Assembly: GCA_937889855.1 (NCBI GenBank)
Contig: CALBYK010000067.1
Span: 1 to 9,586, forward strand
From: an uncultured Prevotella sp.
GTDB taxonomy: Bacteria > Bacteroidota > Bacteroidia > Bacteroidales > Bacteroidaceae
Direction: 5' to 3'
Length of the DNA stretch: 9,586 nt
Made by a program: the position numbers and the translations under genes. The notes under the pieces were generated by a model that did not search any database, was not told the origin of the DNA, and saw only the letters and a list, made by a program, of their open reading frames with translations. Positions 1-6,873 of this stretch are shown here, one piece after another. Numbering within the stretch: the stretch's first letter is position 1; every line of letters starts with the position of its first letter.

Positions 1-1973
1 GCCACCTGCTTGCCGTCCACGGCAGCCTTGAAAGCGGCGCGTATGGCCACCTCCGTCTTGCCGAAGCCCACATCGCCACACACAAGACGGTCCATAGGAC
101 GCGCACTCTCCATGTCGGCCTTCACGTCCTGCGTGGCTTTCGACTGGTCGGGCGTGTCCTCATACAGGAACGATGCCTCCAGCTCATGCTGCAGATAGGA
201 GTCGGGCGAGAAGCGGAAGCCTTTCTCATGGCGTCGCTTGGAGTAGAGTTTTATCAGGTCGCGTGCAATGTCCTTGATGCGTTTCTTTGTACGCTCCTTC
301 AGTCGGTCCCATGCCCCGGTGCCGAGAGTGCTCAGGCGTGGAGGCTCACCTGTGTCGGAGCGGCGATACTTGGATATCTTATATAAAGAATGTATGGACA
401 CGTCCACAATGTCGCCCCGTTGATAGTAAATGCGTATTGCCTCCTGGTAACTGTCGCCAACGGGCACACGCACAAGTCCGCCAAACTTTCCTATGCCAAA
501 ATCCACATGCACGATGAAGTCACCCGGCTCCATCTCCTGCAGTTCCTTCATCGTTAGAGCCATCTTGCCCGTGCGGGCAGCGTCGCTCTTGAGGTTGTAC
601 TTGTGGAAACGGTCGAATATCTGATGGTCGGTGAAGAAGCAGAGCCGCAGGTCGTTGTCGGCAAATCCCTCGTGCAGTGTGTGGTCAACGGGCGTAAACC
701 TGATGTCGTCAGCCACGGAGAGAGCCTCCGAGTTGGCAGTCTTGCGTATCCGCGCGTTGCGTACGGCACGCAGCTCGTCACTCTCGAAAATCTCCTTCAG
801 ACGCTGTGTCTGTTTCCCGCTGTCGGCAAAGACATACAGTTTGTATCCCTGCAACAGATAATCCTCAAGCGACTGTGCGAGCAACTCAAAGTTCTTGTGG
901 AACAGAGGCTGCGGAGAGATGTTGAATGATACGGTAACCTGAGGCGTGCCCGTTGGCTGCGCCCCGAACTCAACAAGACGGAATCCCGAAATAGCCTCGT
1001 TGAACATCACGCCGCTCACGAGGTTATTCTCCTTGCGCATGTCGCGCATTATCTGCTGTTGCTCAACCTCTGTAGCACCTTCAAGGCGCTCTGTGAGAGC
1101 CTGTTGCGAGAATCCGTCGTTGTATATTTTCTCTATCGTAGAGCACATGTACAGACGGTCCTTCACTATGAGCAGCGCGTCGTCAGGCAGCAACGCCGTG
1201 AACGGCTGCTTCTCCTCGGTGAGTTGTGCCAGCTCCGGCACAATCTGCACACAGCGCTGCGGATTCTTCGAGAGCTGGTCGGCAACCTCAAACGTGCGTA
1301 TTGTGTCCACCTCGTCGCCAAAGAAGTCGATGCGGAACGGCAATTCCGACGAGTAGGAATATACATCCACAATACTGCCTCGCATGGCAAATTGTCCCGG
1401 CTCATACACATAATCCTCCTCCTTGAAGCCAAACTCGCGGAGGCGCCGTCCAAAGTCGGCAAGGTTCACTATATCGCCCACACCTATATTAATAGTGCGC
1501 TCATCAAGACGGCGCTTCGAGACGACAAGCTCGCTCAAGGCCTCCGGGCAAGTGACAACATACAAAAAGCCGTAGCCGTCGGCACCTTTAGACTTACCCG
1601 CAGCCGACAGTCGGCTCAGGGCCTCGGTGCGCAGAATCTCATTGGCAGCGTCACGCTGTCCGTACTTCACCGCCCTGCGGTAGGACGACGGGAAGAACAG
1701 CACATTCTCCGTGCCGAGAATCTGTGTGAGGTCGTGATAGAAATAGCCAGCCTCATCGTTGTCCTGAAGAACAAAGACCGACGTTGCCATTCCACCGGTG
1801 CCTTTAGCAGCCTTTGCGCCGGCACTTGCCACAGCCGCAAAAAACACAGAAGCCGATGAGGCAAGCATTCCCTTAAGGAACACATGCCTCACCGACTTGT
1901 CGCTCAGCGCTTTCAAAAAAGCCCCGCACTGAGGCAGGGCAGCGTATAAATTGCTAATTTCCTTAATTTCCAT
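1..1973 (-). CDS. mfd: Transcription-repair coupling factor Mfd, N-terminal part (cut by left edge)
   Basis: Mfd is a cytoplasmic DNA translocase that removes RNA polymerase stalled at lesions and recruits UvrA. The frame is open without a stop from the ATG at 1973-1971 to the left edge, giving 657 residues of a protein usually near 1,100-1,150. Residues 1 to about 330 form the UvrB-like N-terminal module. Around residues 470-570 is the CarD-like RNA-polymerase-interaction domain, including the stretch EPGDFIVHVDFGIGKFGG. Residues 633-641 read GDVGFGKTE, the family's Walker A motif of the RecG-like translocase domain, in frame with the start. The remaining helicase motifs and the UvrA-masking C-terminus lie outside the window. 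An Ala/Gly/Lys-rich stretch at residues 49-61 looks like a family-variable loop. The gene follows the GT2 gene by 56 nt on the same strand with no recognisable promoter between, so co-transcription is likely (inference). Confidence 0.96.
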   Translation of the reverse strand, partial: MEIKEISNLYAALPQCGAFLKALSDKSVRHVFLKGMLASSASVFFAAVASAGAKAAKGTGGMATSVFVLQDNDEAGYFYHDLTQILGTENVLFFPSSYRRAVKYGQRDAANEILRTEALSRLSAAGKSKGADGYGFLYVVTCPEALSELVVSKRRLDERTINIGVGDIVNLADFGRRLREFGFKEEDYVYEPGQFAMRGSIVDVYSYSSELPFRIDFFGDEVDTIRTFEVADQLSKNPQRCVQIVPELAQLTEEKQPFTALLPDDALLIVKDRLYMCSTIEKIYNDGFSQQALTERLEGATEVEQQQIMRDMRKENNLVSGVMFNEAISGFRLVEFGAQPTGTPQVTVSFNISPQPLFHKNFELLAQSLEDYLLQGYKLYVFADSGKQTQRLKEIFESDELRAVRNARIRKTANSEALSVADDIRFTPVDHTLHEGFADNDLRLCFFTDHQIFDRFHKYNLKSDAARTGKMALTMKELQEMEPGDFIVHVDFGIGKFGGLVRVPVGDSYQEAIRIYYQRGDIVDVSIHSLYKISKYRRSDTGEPPRLSTLGTGAWDRLKERTKKRIKDIARDLIKLYSKRRHEKGFRFSPDSYLQHELEASFLYEDTPDQSKATQDVKADMESARPMDRLVCGDVGFGKTEVAIRAAFKAAVDGKQV

Positions 1974-2029
1974 AAACGATTACTTGCATAAGCGCATGTG
2001 CCACCGGCACACTTCAAGGCTCACCATGA

Positions 2030-2779
2030 CTAATGCTTTGCCACTGGATATTTACGGAACCATCCGTCCCAACGCAGGCGCATAACCCCGAAGAAAGCCT
2101 CGCCAAAGATGCCGCCACTCATCTTGCTCACTCCCTCACGGCGATTGACAAAAATCACTGGCACCTCCTTTATCTTGTACCCCATCTTGTATGCCGTGTA
2201 CTTCATCTCTATCTGGAAGGCGTAACCCTTGAAGCGCACCTGGTCAAGAGGTATTGACTCAAGCACACAACGGCGGTAGCACTTGAATCCCGCTGTGGTG
2301 TCGTGCACCTTGAACCCAGTCACGAAACGCACATACTTGGAGGCGAAATAACTCATCAGCACACGTCCTATAGGCCAGTTGACGACATTCACCCCGCTCA
2401 CATAGCGCGAGCCAATTGCCACGTCATAGCCCTCGTCATGGCACGCCGCGTAAAGGCGTGGCAGGTCGTGGGGGTCGTGGGAGAAGTCGGCGTCCATCTC
2501 GAAGATATAGTCGTAGCCGTGCTCCAGCGCCCACTTGAAGCCGGTGATGTAAGCCGTGCCGAGTCCAAGCTTGCCCTGACGCTCAATGATGAACAGACGG
2601 TTGTGAAACTCAGTGGCAATGAGCCTCTTGACAATCTTTGCCGTTCCGTCAGGGCTCCCGTCGTCAATCACGAGTATGTTGAAACACTTCTCCAGCGCGA
2701 ACACCGCGCGTATTATCTTCTCTATATTTTCTTTCTCGTTGTATGTCGGGATTATTACTATACTGTCGCTGTTGTTCAT
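2030..2779 (-). CDS. GT2 glycosyltransferase, polyprenol-phosphate mannose synthase-like
   Basis: The 249-residue protein belongs to the DPM1-like branch of glycosyltransferase family 2. These enzymes usually transfer mannose from GDP-mannose to a polyprenyl phosphate at the inner face of the membrane. Visible motifs are the nucleotide-binding start VIIPTYNEKEN (residues 8-18), IDDGSPDGT (38-46), GLGTAY (72-77), the metal-binding DAD of EMDADFSHDP (96-98), and the acceptor-side HDTTAGFKCYRR and FKGYAFQIEMK blocks. It is as long as catalytic DPM1 and has no C-terminal membrane segments, so it should be peripheral. I chose the ATG at 2779. A TTG three codons upstream (2788) is also in frame, but AAGGA lies 9 nt before the ATG and family members begin close to the VIIPTYNE block. 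Donor and acceptor are inferred from family; other polyprenol-phosphate glycosyltransferases look similar. It precedes mfd and diverges from purT. Confidence 0.92.
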   Translation of the reverse strand: MNNSDSIVIIPTYNEKENIEKIIRAVFALEKCFNILVIDDGSPDGTAKIVKRLIATEFHNRLFIIERQGKLGLGTAYITGFKWALEHGYDYIFEMDADFSHDPHDLPRLYAACHDEGYDVAIGSRYVSGVNVVNWPIGRVLMSYFASKYVRFVTGFKVHDTTAGFKCYRRCVLESIPLDQVRFKGYAFQIEMKYTAYKMGYKIKEVPVIFVNRREGVSKMSGGIFGEAFFGVMRLRWDGWFRKYPVAKH

Positions 2780-2822
2780 AATGGTCAATCCTTATTGATT
2801 GTACATATTGCTATTTGGATTA

Positions 2823-2830
2823 CAAAAATA
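2823..2830 (-). promoter_or_regulatory. Possible -7 element for the GT2-mfd transcript
   Basis: Read on the minus strand this is TATTTTTG, a match to the Bacteroidetes -7 consensus TAnnTTTG, about 44 nt before the GT2 start codon. No TTTG lies at the expected distance of about 20 nt upstream; the nearest copies are 12 and 43 nt away. It is in A/T-rich DNA, where chance matches are common, so this is weak. Confidence 0.3.
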
Positions 2831-2932
2831 CAAATATTATTCCAAAGACAGGACATCGCAAGAATAAAAAAAGCAAAAAGAGGAATGTAGGCACAACAAA
2901 AAGACACTGGCGGCAAATAGCATAGTACAAAA

Positions 2933-2964
2933 TTTGTATGAACGAAATAAAAATGTTAGCTTTG
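2933..2964 (+). promoter_or_regulatory. Bacteroidetes-type promoter of purT
   Basis: TTTG at 2933-2936 and TAGCTTTG at 2957-2964 match the -33 (TTTG) and -7 (TAnnTTTG) elements used by the primary sigma factor of Bacteroidetes, with a 20-nt spacer. Transcription would begin near 2969-2972, giving a leader of about 68 nt before the ATG at 3039. This also argues against the longer in-frame reading that would start at 2934, because that codon lies inside the promoter. Confidence 0.75.
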
Positions 2965-3005
2965 CAGAACAATATGAGCACGCATATATCACAAATATGA
3001 CAGTG

Positions 3006-3022
3006 GTGTGTGCGCGCGCGCA
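3006..3022. other. Alternating purine-pyrimidine (Z-DNA-prone) tract in purT leader
   Basis: Seventeen bases alternate strictly between purine and pyrimidine (GT repeats passing into GC repeats). The core at 3011-3022, TGCGCGCGCGCA, is a perfect 12-bp palindrome. It lies between the purT promoter and the start codon, 16 nt before the ATG, in otherwise A/T-rich DNA. Such tracts can adopt Z-DNA under negative supercoiling or form an RNA hairpin; any role here is inference. Confidence 0.6.
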
Positions 3023-3038
3023 ACATTCCATTACTTAC

Positions 3039-4220
3039 ATGAAAAAAATATTGTTGTTAGGTTCTGGCGAGCTGGGCAAGGAATTTGTCATAGCCGCAAA
3101 GCGTGCAGGACAGTATGTCATCGCATGCGACAGGTACGAGGGTGCTCCGGCAATGCAGGTTGCCGACGAGCACGAAGTGTTCAACATGCTCGACGGTGAC
3201 GCGTTGGCTGCCGTCGTTGAGCGTCACCGCCCAGACATCATCGTTCCTGAGATAGAGGCCATACGTACCGAGCGCCTCTTCGACTTCGAGAAGGAGGGCA
3301 TACAGGTGGTGCCGAGCGCACGTGCCGTCAACTACACAATGAACCGTAAGGCCATACGCGACCTTGCCGCCAAGGAATTGGGACTGCGCACAGCCAAATA
3401 CTTCTACGCCACTACGCTTGAGCAGTTGTGCGAGCACTCCAAGGAGATTGGCTTCCCTTGTGTGATTAAACCGCTGATGTCGTCGTCGGGACACGGACAG
3501 AGCATCGTGCGATGCCCGGAGGAGCTTGAGAAGGCGTTCAACGACGCCATGGAGGGAAGTCGGGGTGACGTGAAGGAGATAATTATAGAAGAGTTTATAC
3601 ACTTTGAGTCGGAGTTCACCCTGCTAACAGTCACACAGAAAAACGGTCCGACACTGTTCTGCCCACCTATAGGCCACGTGCAGAAAGGTGGCGACTATCG
3701 TGAGAGCTGGCAGCCGTTCCAGTTGCCAGAGGATGAGCTACGCAAGGCAGAGGACATGGCAGACAAGGTGACTCGTGCACTCACTGGAGCCGGACTGTGG
3801 GGCGTGGAGTTCTTCCTCACGAAACAGGGCGAGGTGATATTCTCCGAACTCTCGCCGCGCCCGCACGACACGGGCATGGTGACACTGGGCCACACAACCA
3901 ACCTCTCCGAGTTTGAGCTTCACTTCCGTGCCGTGATGGGACTGCCTATCGCCGGCATACATCTGGAGCATGCCGGGGCGAGTGCCGTGGTTCTGTCGCC
4001 AAAAGAGACCAACGATCCGCTGCCCTACAACTTTGTTGATGCCCTCAAGGAAGACCGCACACGCATCCGCATCTTCGGCAAGCAGGAGGCACATGTTGGC
4101 CGCCGCATGGGTGTAGTACTGTGCTACGGCGAGCCAACCGACGACACCACTGCTCTGCGTGACAAGGCAAAGCGGCTTGCCAAGACTGTGCTCGGCACCG
4201 ACCCGTATATGGACAAATAA
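3039..4220 (+). CDS. purT: Formate-dependent phosphoribosylglycinamide formyltransferase (GAR transformylase 2)
   Basis: PurT makes formyl-GAR from GAR, formate and ATP, the third step of de novo purine synthesis, without using formyl-tetrahydrofolate. The 393-residue product matches the usual length (E. coli PurT is 392). It shows the N-terminal nucleotide-fold start LLLGSGELGKE (residues 5-15), the PEIEAI block, the ATP-grasp core IKPLMSSSGHGQS (K144 and the following Ser/Gly loop), and the metal-binding FSELSPRPHDTGMVT segment (E270 onward). The start at 3039 is set by homology (MKKILLLGSG) and by the promoter at 2933-2964; an upstream in-frame extension is untranslated leader. It is the first gene on the plus strand, divergent from the GT2 gene and 138 nt before the sugar cassette, with a hairpin in that gap. 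Use of formate fits a fermentative anaerobe (inference). Confidence 0.97.
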   Translation: MKKILLLGSGELGKEFVIAAKRAGQYVIACDRYEGAPAMQVADEHEVFNMLDGDALAAVVERHRPDIIVPEIEAIRTERLFDFEKEGIQVVPSARAVNYTMNRKAIRDLAAKELGLRTAKYFYATTLEQLCEHSKEIGFPCVIKPLMSSSGHGQSIVRCPEELEKAFNDAMEGSRGDVKEIIIEEFIHFESEFTLLTVTQKNGPTLFCPPIGHVQKGGDYRESWQPFQLPEDELRKAEDMADKVTRALTGAGLWGVEFFLTKQGEVIFSELSPRPHDTGMVTLGHTTNLSEFELHFRAVMGLPIAGIHLEHAGASAVVLSPKETNDPLPYNFVDALKEDRTRIRIFGKQEAHVGRRMGVVLCYGEPTDDTTALRDKAKRLAKTVLGTDPYMDK

Positions 4221-4259
4221 CATTGCATAAGTCAAGTAATGTGTCCGAACACTTAGCAT

Positions 4260-4287
4260 GAGGGTATGGCATTTCTGCCATATCCTC
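4260..4287 (+). terminator. Hairpin between purT and the sugar cassette
   Basis: GAGGGTATGGCA (4260-4271) and TGCCATATCCTC (4276-4287) form a 12-bp stem with one G-U pair and a TTTC loop, 39 nt after the purT stop. It would be a stable hairpin, but it is followed by TTGCTATAT and not by a U-run. It could be a weak terminator, a 3' end stabiliser, or a processing site in a purT-cassette transcript. No TAnnTTTG promoter element was found between it and the next start codon. Confidence 0.45.
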
Positions 4288-4358
4288 TTGCTATATACTG
4301 GCTATGCGTGATTACAGTTGTTCTCGATTGCTATAAACATAAAAATCCATACACCAAG

Positions 4359-4772
4359 ATGAAAGTATCAGACGCTAAGATAATAGACATCCCGAAGATA
4401 GAGGACCGGCGCGGAAACCTGTCGGTAGTGGAGGAATTCAAGAACGTGCCTTTCCATATAGCCCGTGCCTACTGGCTCTACGACGTGCCTGGAGGAGAGA
4501 GCCGGGGCGGACATGCCCACCGCAAGCTGAAGCAACTGCTCATCGCCGTAAGCGGCAGCTTCACGGTGACGCTCGACGACGGACACGAGCAGCGCAAGTT
4601 CCTGCTTAACCACCCCTACCAGGGACTGGTAATCGAGACAGGCATCTGGCGCACGCTCGACGACTTCTCGTCAGGAGCCGTATGCCTTGTGCTTGCCTCG
4701 GAACTGTATGAAGAGAGCGACTATATCTACGACTATGACGAATTCTTAAAATACAAGGGATGTTCGAGATAA
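4359..4772 (+). CDS. dTDP-4-keto-6-deoxyglucose 3,4-ketoisomerase (FdtA/QdtA-type cupin)
   Basis: The 137-residue protein is a single-domain RmlC-like cupin of the WxcM/FdtA/QdtA group. These enzymes move the keto group of dTDP-4-keto-6-deoxy-D-glucose from C4 to C3, opening the route to 3-amino-3,6-dideoxy sugars. Family marks are the start IIDIPKIEDRRGNLSVVE (residues 8-25), YDVPGGESRGGHAHRK (41-56), which holds the two catalytic histidines (H52 and H54), and the C-terminal YEESDYIYDYDEFL block. The length is typical. The ATG at 4359 fits the family start; the frame is open for 31 codons upstream from 4266, but that part runs through the hairpin at 4260-4287 and is not conserved-looking. 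Its last 13 nt overlap the next gene, which suggests coupled translation. Sequence inspection alone does not settle whether the product is the galacto (Fdt) or gluco (Qdt) epimer, so no symbol is given. Confidence 0.9.
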   Translation: MKVSDAKIIDIPKIEDRRGNLSVVEEFKNVPFHIARAYWLYDVPGGESRGGHAHRKLKQLLIAVSGSFTVTLDDGHEQRKFLLNHPYQGLVIETGIWRTLDDFSSGAVCLVLASELYEESDYIYDYDEFLKYKGCSR

Positions 4773-5722
4773 GACGATACACAGCCGCAGATGCCGAAGA
4801 ATGGGACAGGCTCGTGGCGGAGTCGAAGAACGGCACGTTCCTGTTCATGCGCGGATACATGGACTACCACAGCGACCGATTCAGCGACTGCTCTCTCATG
4901 GCTTATGAGAACAAAGACAATGGCTCCAAGCCACAGCTCACGGCTGTGCTGCCAGCCAACATCTGCGGCAACGAGCTGCGGTCGCACGGCGGACTGACAT
5001 ATGGCGGACTCGTGATGAGCCGCGAGCTCACCATTGAGCAATGCCTTGACATCTTCAAGGCCATAAACGTGTTCCTGCGCGACGAATGCCACGTCAACCA
5101 TGTAGTGTACAAGCCTACACCTTGGATTTATCATTCCATCCCTTCCGAGGAAGATCTCTACGCCATCTCCAACACATGCCAAGCACAAATCACGGCACGC
5201 GAGATATCGTCAACAATAAGACTCGACAACCGGCTGAAATTTTCAAAACTGCGCCACCGCTGCGCCAACAAGGCACGACGAAACGGTGTGGAGGCAAGAG
5301 AGGCTGACGACATAGGGACGTTCTGGCACATTCTTGACAACAACCTCACGTCAAGGTATGGCGTACATCCAGTACACAGCATCAAGGAACTGCAACTGCT
5401 TAAGTCGAGGTTTCCCGACAACATACGACTCTACATGGCGTATATGGGCAGCGAGGCCATTGCCGGAACACTCGTGTTTGAGTGCGGAAGCGTAATACAC
5501 ACACAGTATATATCGGCATCGCCAAAAGGCAAAGAGCTCGGGGCACTCGACCTCCTGCTCGACTACCTCATAAACAACCGCTATGCGGATGCAGAATACA
5601 TTGATTTCGGCAAGTCAACCGAGAACCGGGGCCATTACCTCAACACCAACCTCATCCACCAAAAGGAGGGGTTCGGAGGACGCGGTGTATGCTACGACAC
5701 ATACGAATGGACCATTGAATAA
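4760..5722 (+). CDS. GNAT/FemAB-like N-acyltransferase of the amino-sugar cassette
   Basis: This 320-residue protein looks like the two-module GNAT/FemAB-type acyltransferases found in Bacteroidetes surface-glycan clusters. Residues 1-45 hold the N-terminal block with SKNGTFLFMRGYMDYH. Residues 75-86 contain HGGLTYGGLVM. Around 163-178 is a basic segment, RHRCANKARRNGV, typical of FemAB-like proteins. The second acyltransferase module follows at about 185-290 and ends with FGKSTENRGHYLN and the KEGFGGRGVCYDTYEW tail. There is no signal peptide or membrane segment. It starts inside the ketoisomerase gene (13-nt overlap) and is followed 12 nt later by the aminotransferase. Its likely job is N-acylation of dTDP-3-amino-3,6-dideoxyhexose; this rests on position, and the acyl donor is unknown. 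Characterised Fdt/Qdt pathways use a hexapeptide-repeat (left-handed beta-helix) acetyltransferase, which is absent here. Confidence 0.82.
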   Translation: MFEIRRYTAADAEEWDRLVAESKNGTFLFMRGYMDYHSDRFSDCSLMAYENKDNGSKPQLTAVLPANICGNELRSHGGLTYGGLVMSRELTIEQCLDIFKAINVFLRDECHVNHVVYKPTPWIYHSIPSEEDLYAISNTCQAQITAREISSTIRLDNRLKFSKLRHRCANKARRNGVEAREADDIGTFWHILDNNLTSRYGVHPVHSIKELQLLKSRFPDNIRLYMAYMGSEAIAGTLVFECGSVIHTQYISASPKGKELGALDLLLDYLINNRYADAEYIDFGKSTENRGHYLNTNLIHQKEGFGGRGVCYDTYEWTIE

Positions 5723-5734
5723 ACGAGAAAACAG

Positions 5735-6835
5735 ATGATTAAATATCTTGACTTAAAGGCGGTCACTGCCATGCACGGCGGGGAGATACAGTCTGCCGTG
5801 CGACGCGTGGTAGAAGGCGGATGGTATTTACAAGGCGAAGAGAACAAGGCTTTCGCCAGCGAATATGCAAGCTTTATAGGCACACGCTTCTGCGTAGGGT
5901 GCGGAAACGGGCTTGACGCCCTCACGCTAATACTCAGGGCATACAAGGAAATGGGAGTGATGAAGGACGGCGACGAGGTGATTGTCCCTGCCAACACCTA
6001 TATAGCCACCATTCTCGCCATTACCGAGAACAACCTTGTGCCTGTGCTCGTCGAGCCACGCGTCGACACGTTCCAAATAGACGACAGGCTCATTGAGCGA
6101 GCCATAAGCGAGCGCACGCGAGCCATAATGATAGTGCACCTGTACGGACACTGCGCCTACACCAATCTTATTGGCAACATATGCCGCCAACAAAACCTCA
6201 AACTCATCGAGGACAACGCACAGGCCCACGGATGCCAGTACGGCAACCGGCGTACCGGCTCACTCGGCGATGCCGCCGCACACAGCTTCTATCCAGGCAA
6301 GAACCTCGGAGCGCTGGGCGACGGGGGTGCCGTGACCACCGACGACGAGCAGCTCGCCGACATGGTGGCGACTCTCGCCAACTACGGGTCGAGCCGCAAG
6401 TATGTGTTCGACTATAAAGGCCGCAACTCCCGGCTTGACGAGATACAGGCTGCCGTGCTGCGCGTGAAACTTAAGTATCTCGACGACGACAACGCACGGC
6501 GGCGCGAGATAGCCATGGAATATGCCAAGGGCATAGACAACAAGCTCATAACCATTCCGTCCGAAAGCTATTGCCGCCACAGCGTACACCACATATTCCC
6601 CGTATTATGCAGCCGTCGCGACGAGTTGCAGAAATACATGCTTGAGCACGGCGTGCAGACAATGACACACTACCCCATCCCACCCCACCGCCAACGCTGC
6701 TACGCAGGAATGGCACGGCTCTCGCTGCCTGTCACGGAGCGCATACACAACGAGGAACTGAGCATACCGCTCAACCAGACACTAAACCAAGAAGAAATAT
6801 CCACGATAATAGAGTTGCTCAGCGATTTCAGCTGA
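5735..6835 (+). CDS. dTDP-3-keto-6-deoxyhexose aminotransferase (DegT/DnrJ/EryC1/StrS family, FdtB/QdtB-like)
   Basis: The 366-residue protein is a PLP-dependent sugar aminotransferase, fold type I, of typical length. Visible marks are GCGNGLDAL (residues 55-63, phosphate-binding region), DEVIVPANTYIAT (80-92), IEDNAQAHG (158-166, with D160 against the pyridine nitrogen and Q163 stacking on the ring), and HSFYPGKNLGALGDGGA (183-199), in which K189 is the Schiff-base lysine. The NYGSSRKYVFDYKGRNSRLDEIQAA block is also typical. SFYPGKNLGALGDGG is the form seen in FdtB and QdtB, which aminate C3 using glutamate; together with the ketoisomerase two genes upstream this points to dTDP-3-amino-3,6-dideoxyhexose as product. 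The start lies 12 nt after the acyltransferase stop with an A-rich leader. The stop codon is inside the downstream hairpin. Confidence 0.93.
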   Translation: MIKYLDLKAVTAMHGGEIQSAVRRVVEGGWYLQGEENKAFASEYASFIGTRFCVGCGNGLDALTLILRAYKEMGVMKDGDEVIVPANTYIATILAITENNLVPVLVEPRVDTFQIDDRLIERAISERTRAIMIVHLYGHCAYTNLIGNICRQQNLKLIEDNAQAHGCQYGNRRTGSLGDAAAHSFYPGKNLGALGDGGAVTTDDEQLADMVATLANYGSSRKYVFDYKGRNSRLDEIQAAVLRVKLKYLDDDNARRREIAMEYAKGIDNKLITIPSESYCRHSVHHIFPVLCSRRDELQKYMLEHGVQTMTHYPIPPHRQRCYAGMARLSLPVTERIHNEELSIPLNQTLNQEEISTIIELLSDFS

Positions 6836-6851
6836 GCAGCCCTATTTTTTT
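6816..6851 (+). terminator. Terminator-like hairpin overlapping the aminotransferase stop codon
   Basis: TGCTCAGC (6816-6823) and GCTGAGCA (6831-6838) make a perfect 8-bp stem with a 7-nt loop, followed after 6 nt by seven Ts (6845-6851). The aminotransferase TGA (6833-6835) is in the right arm. The gap between stem and T-run is longer than in a classic intrinsic terminator, so termination may be partial, letting some transcripts continue into the symporter 22 nt further on. Confidence 0.6.
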
Positions 6852-6873
6852 GTACAACACCAACAGGTAAATC

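Noticed and set aside
1059..1859. 266-codon open frame on the plus strand
   Set aside because: It lies wholly antisense to mfd, whose protein is clearly recognisable on the other strand; the product shows no family features and is a codon-bias shadow of a GC-rich gene.
1997..2011. TGTGCC-ACC-GGCACA hairpin between the GT2 gene and mfd
   Set aside because: The 6-bp stem with a 3-nt loop has no following T-run on the minus strand and is too short to call a terminator.
2303..2890. 195-codon open frame on the plus strand
   Set aside because: Antisense to the GT2 glycosyltransferase over most of its length, with no recognisable motif; it runs on into the A/T-rich intergenic region only by chance.
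2934..3038. 35-residue N-terminal extension of PurT
   Set aside because: The extension's start lies inside the -33/-7 promoter (2933-2964), it contains the alternating GC tract, and PurT of normal length begins at 3039.
4266..4358. 31-residue N-terminal extension of the ketoisomerase
   Set aside because: It runs through the 4260-4287 hairpin, is unlike the family, and the protein has normal length from 4359.
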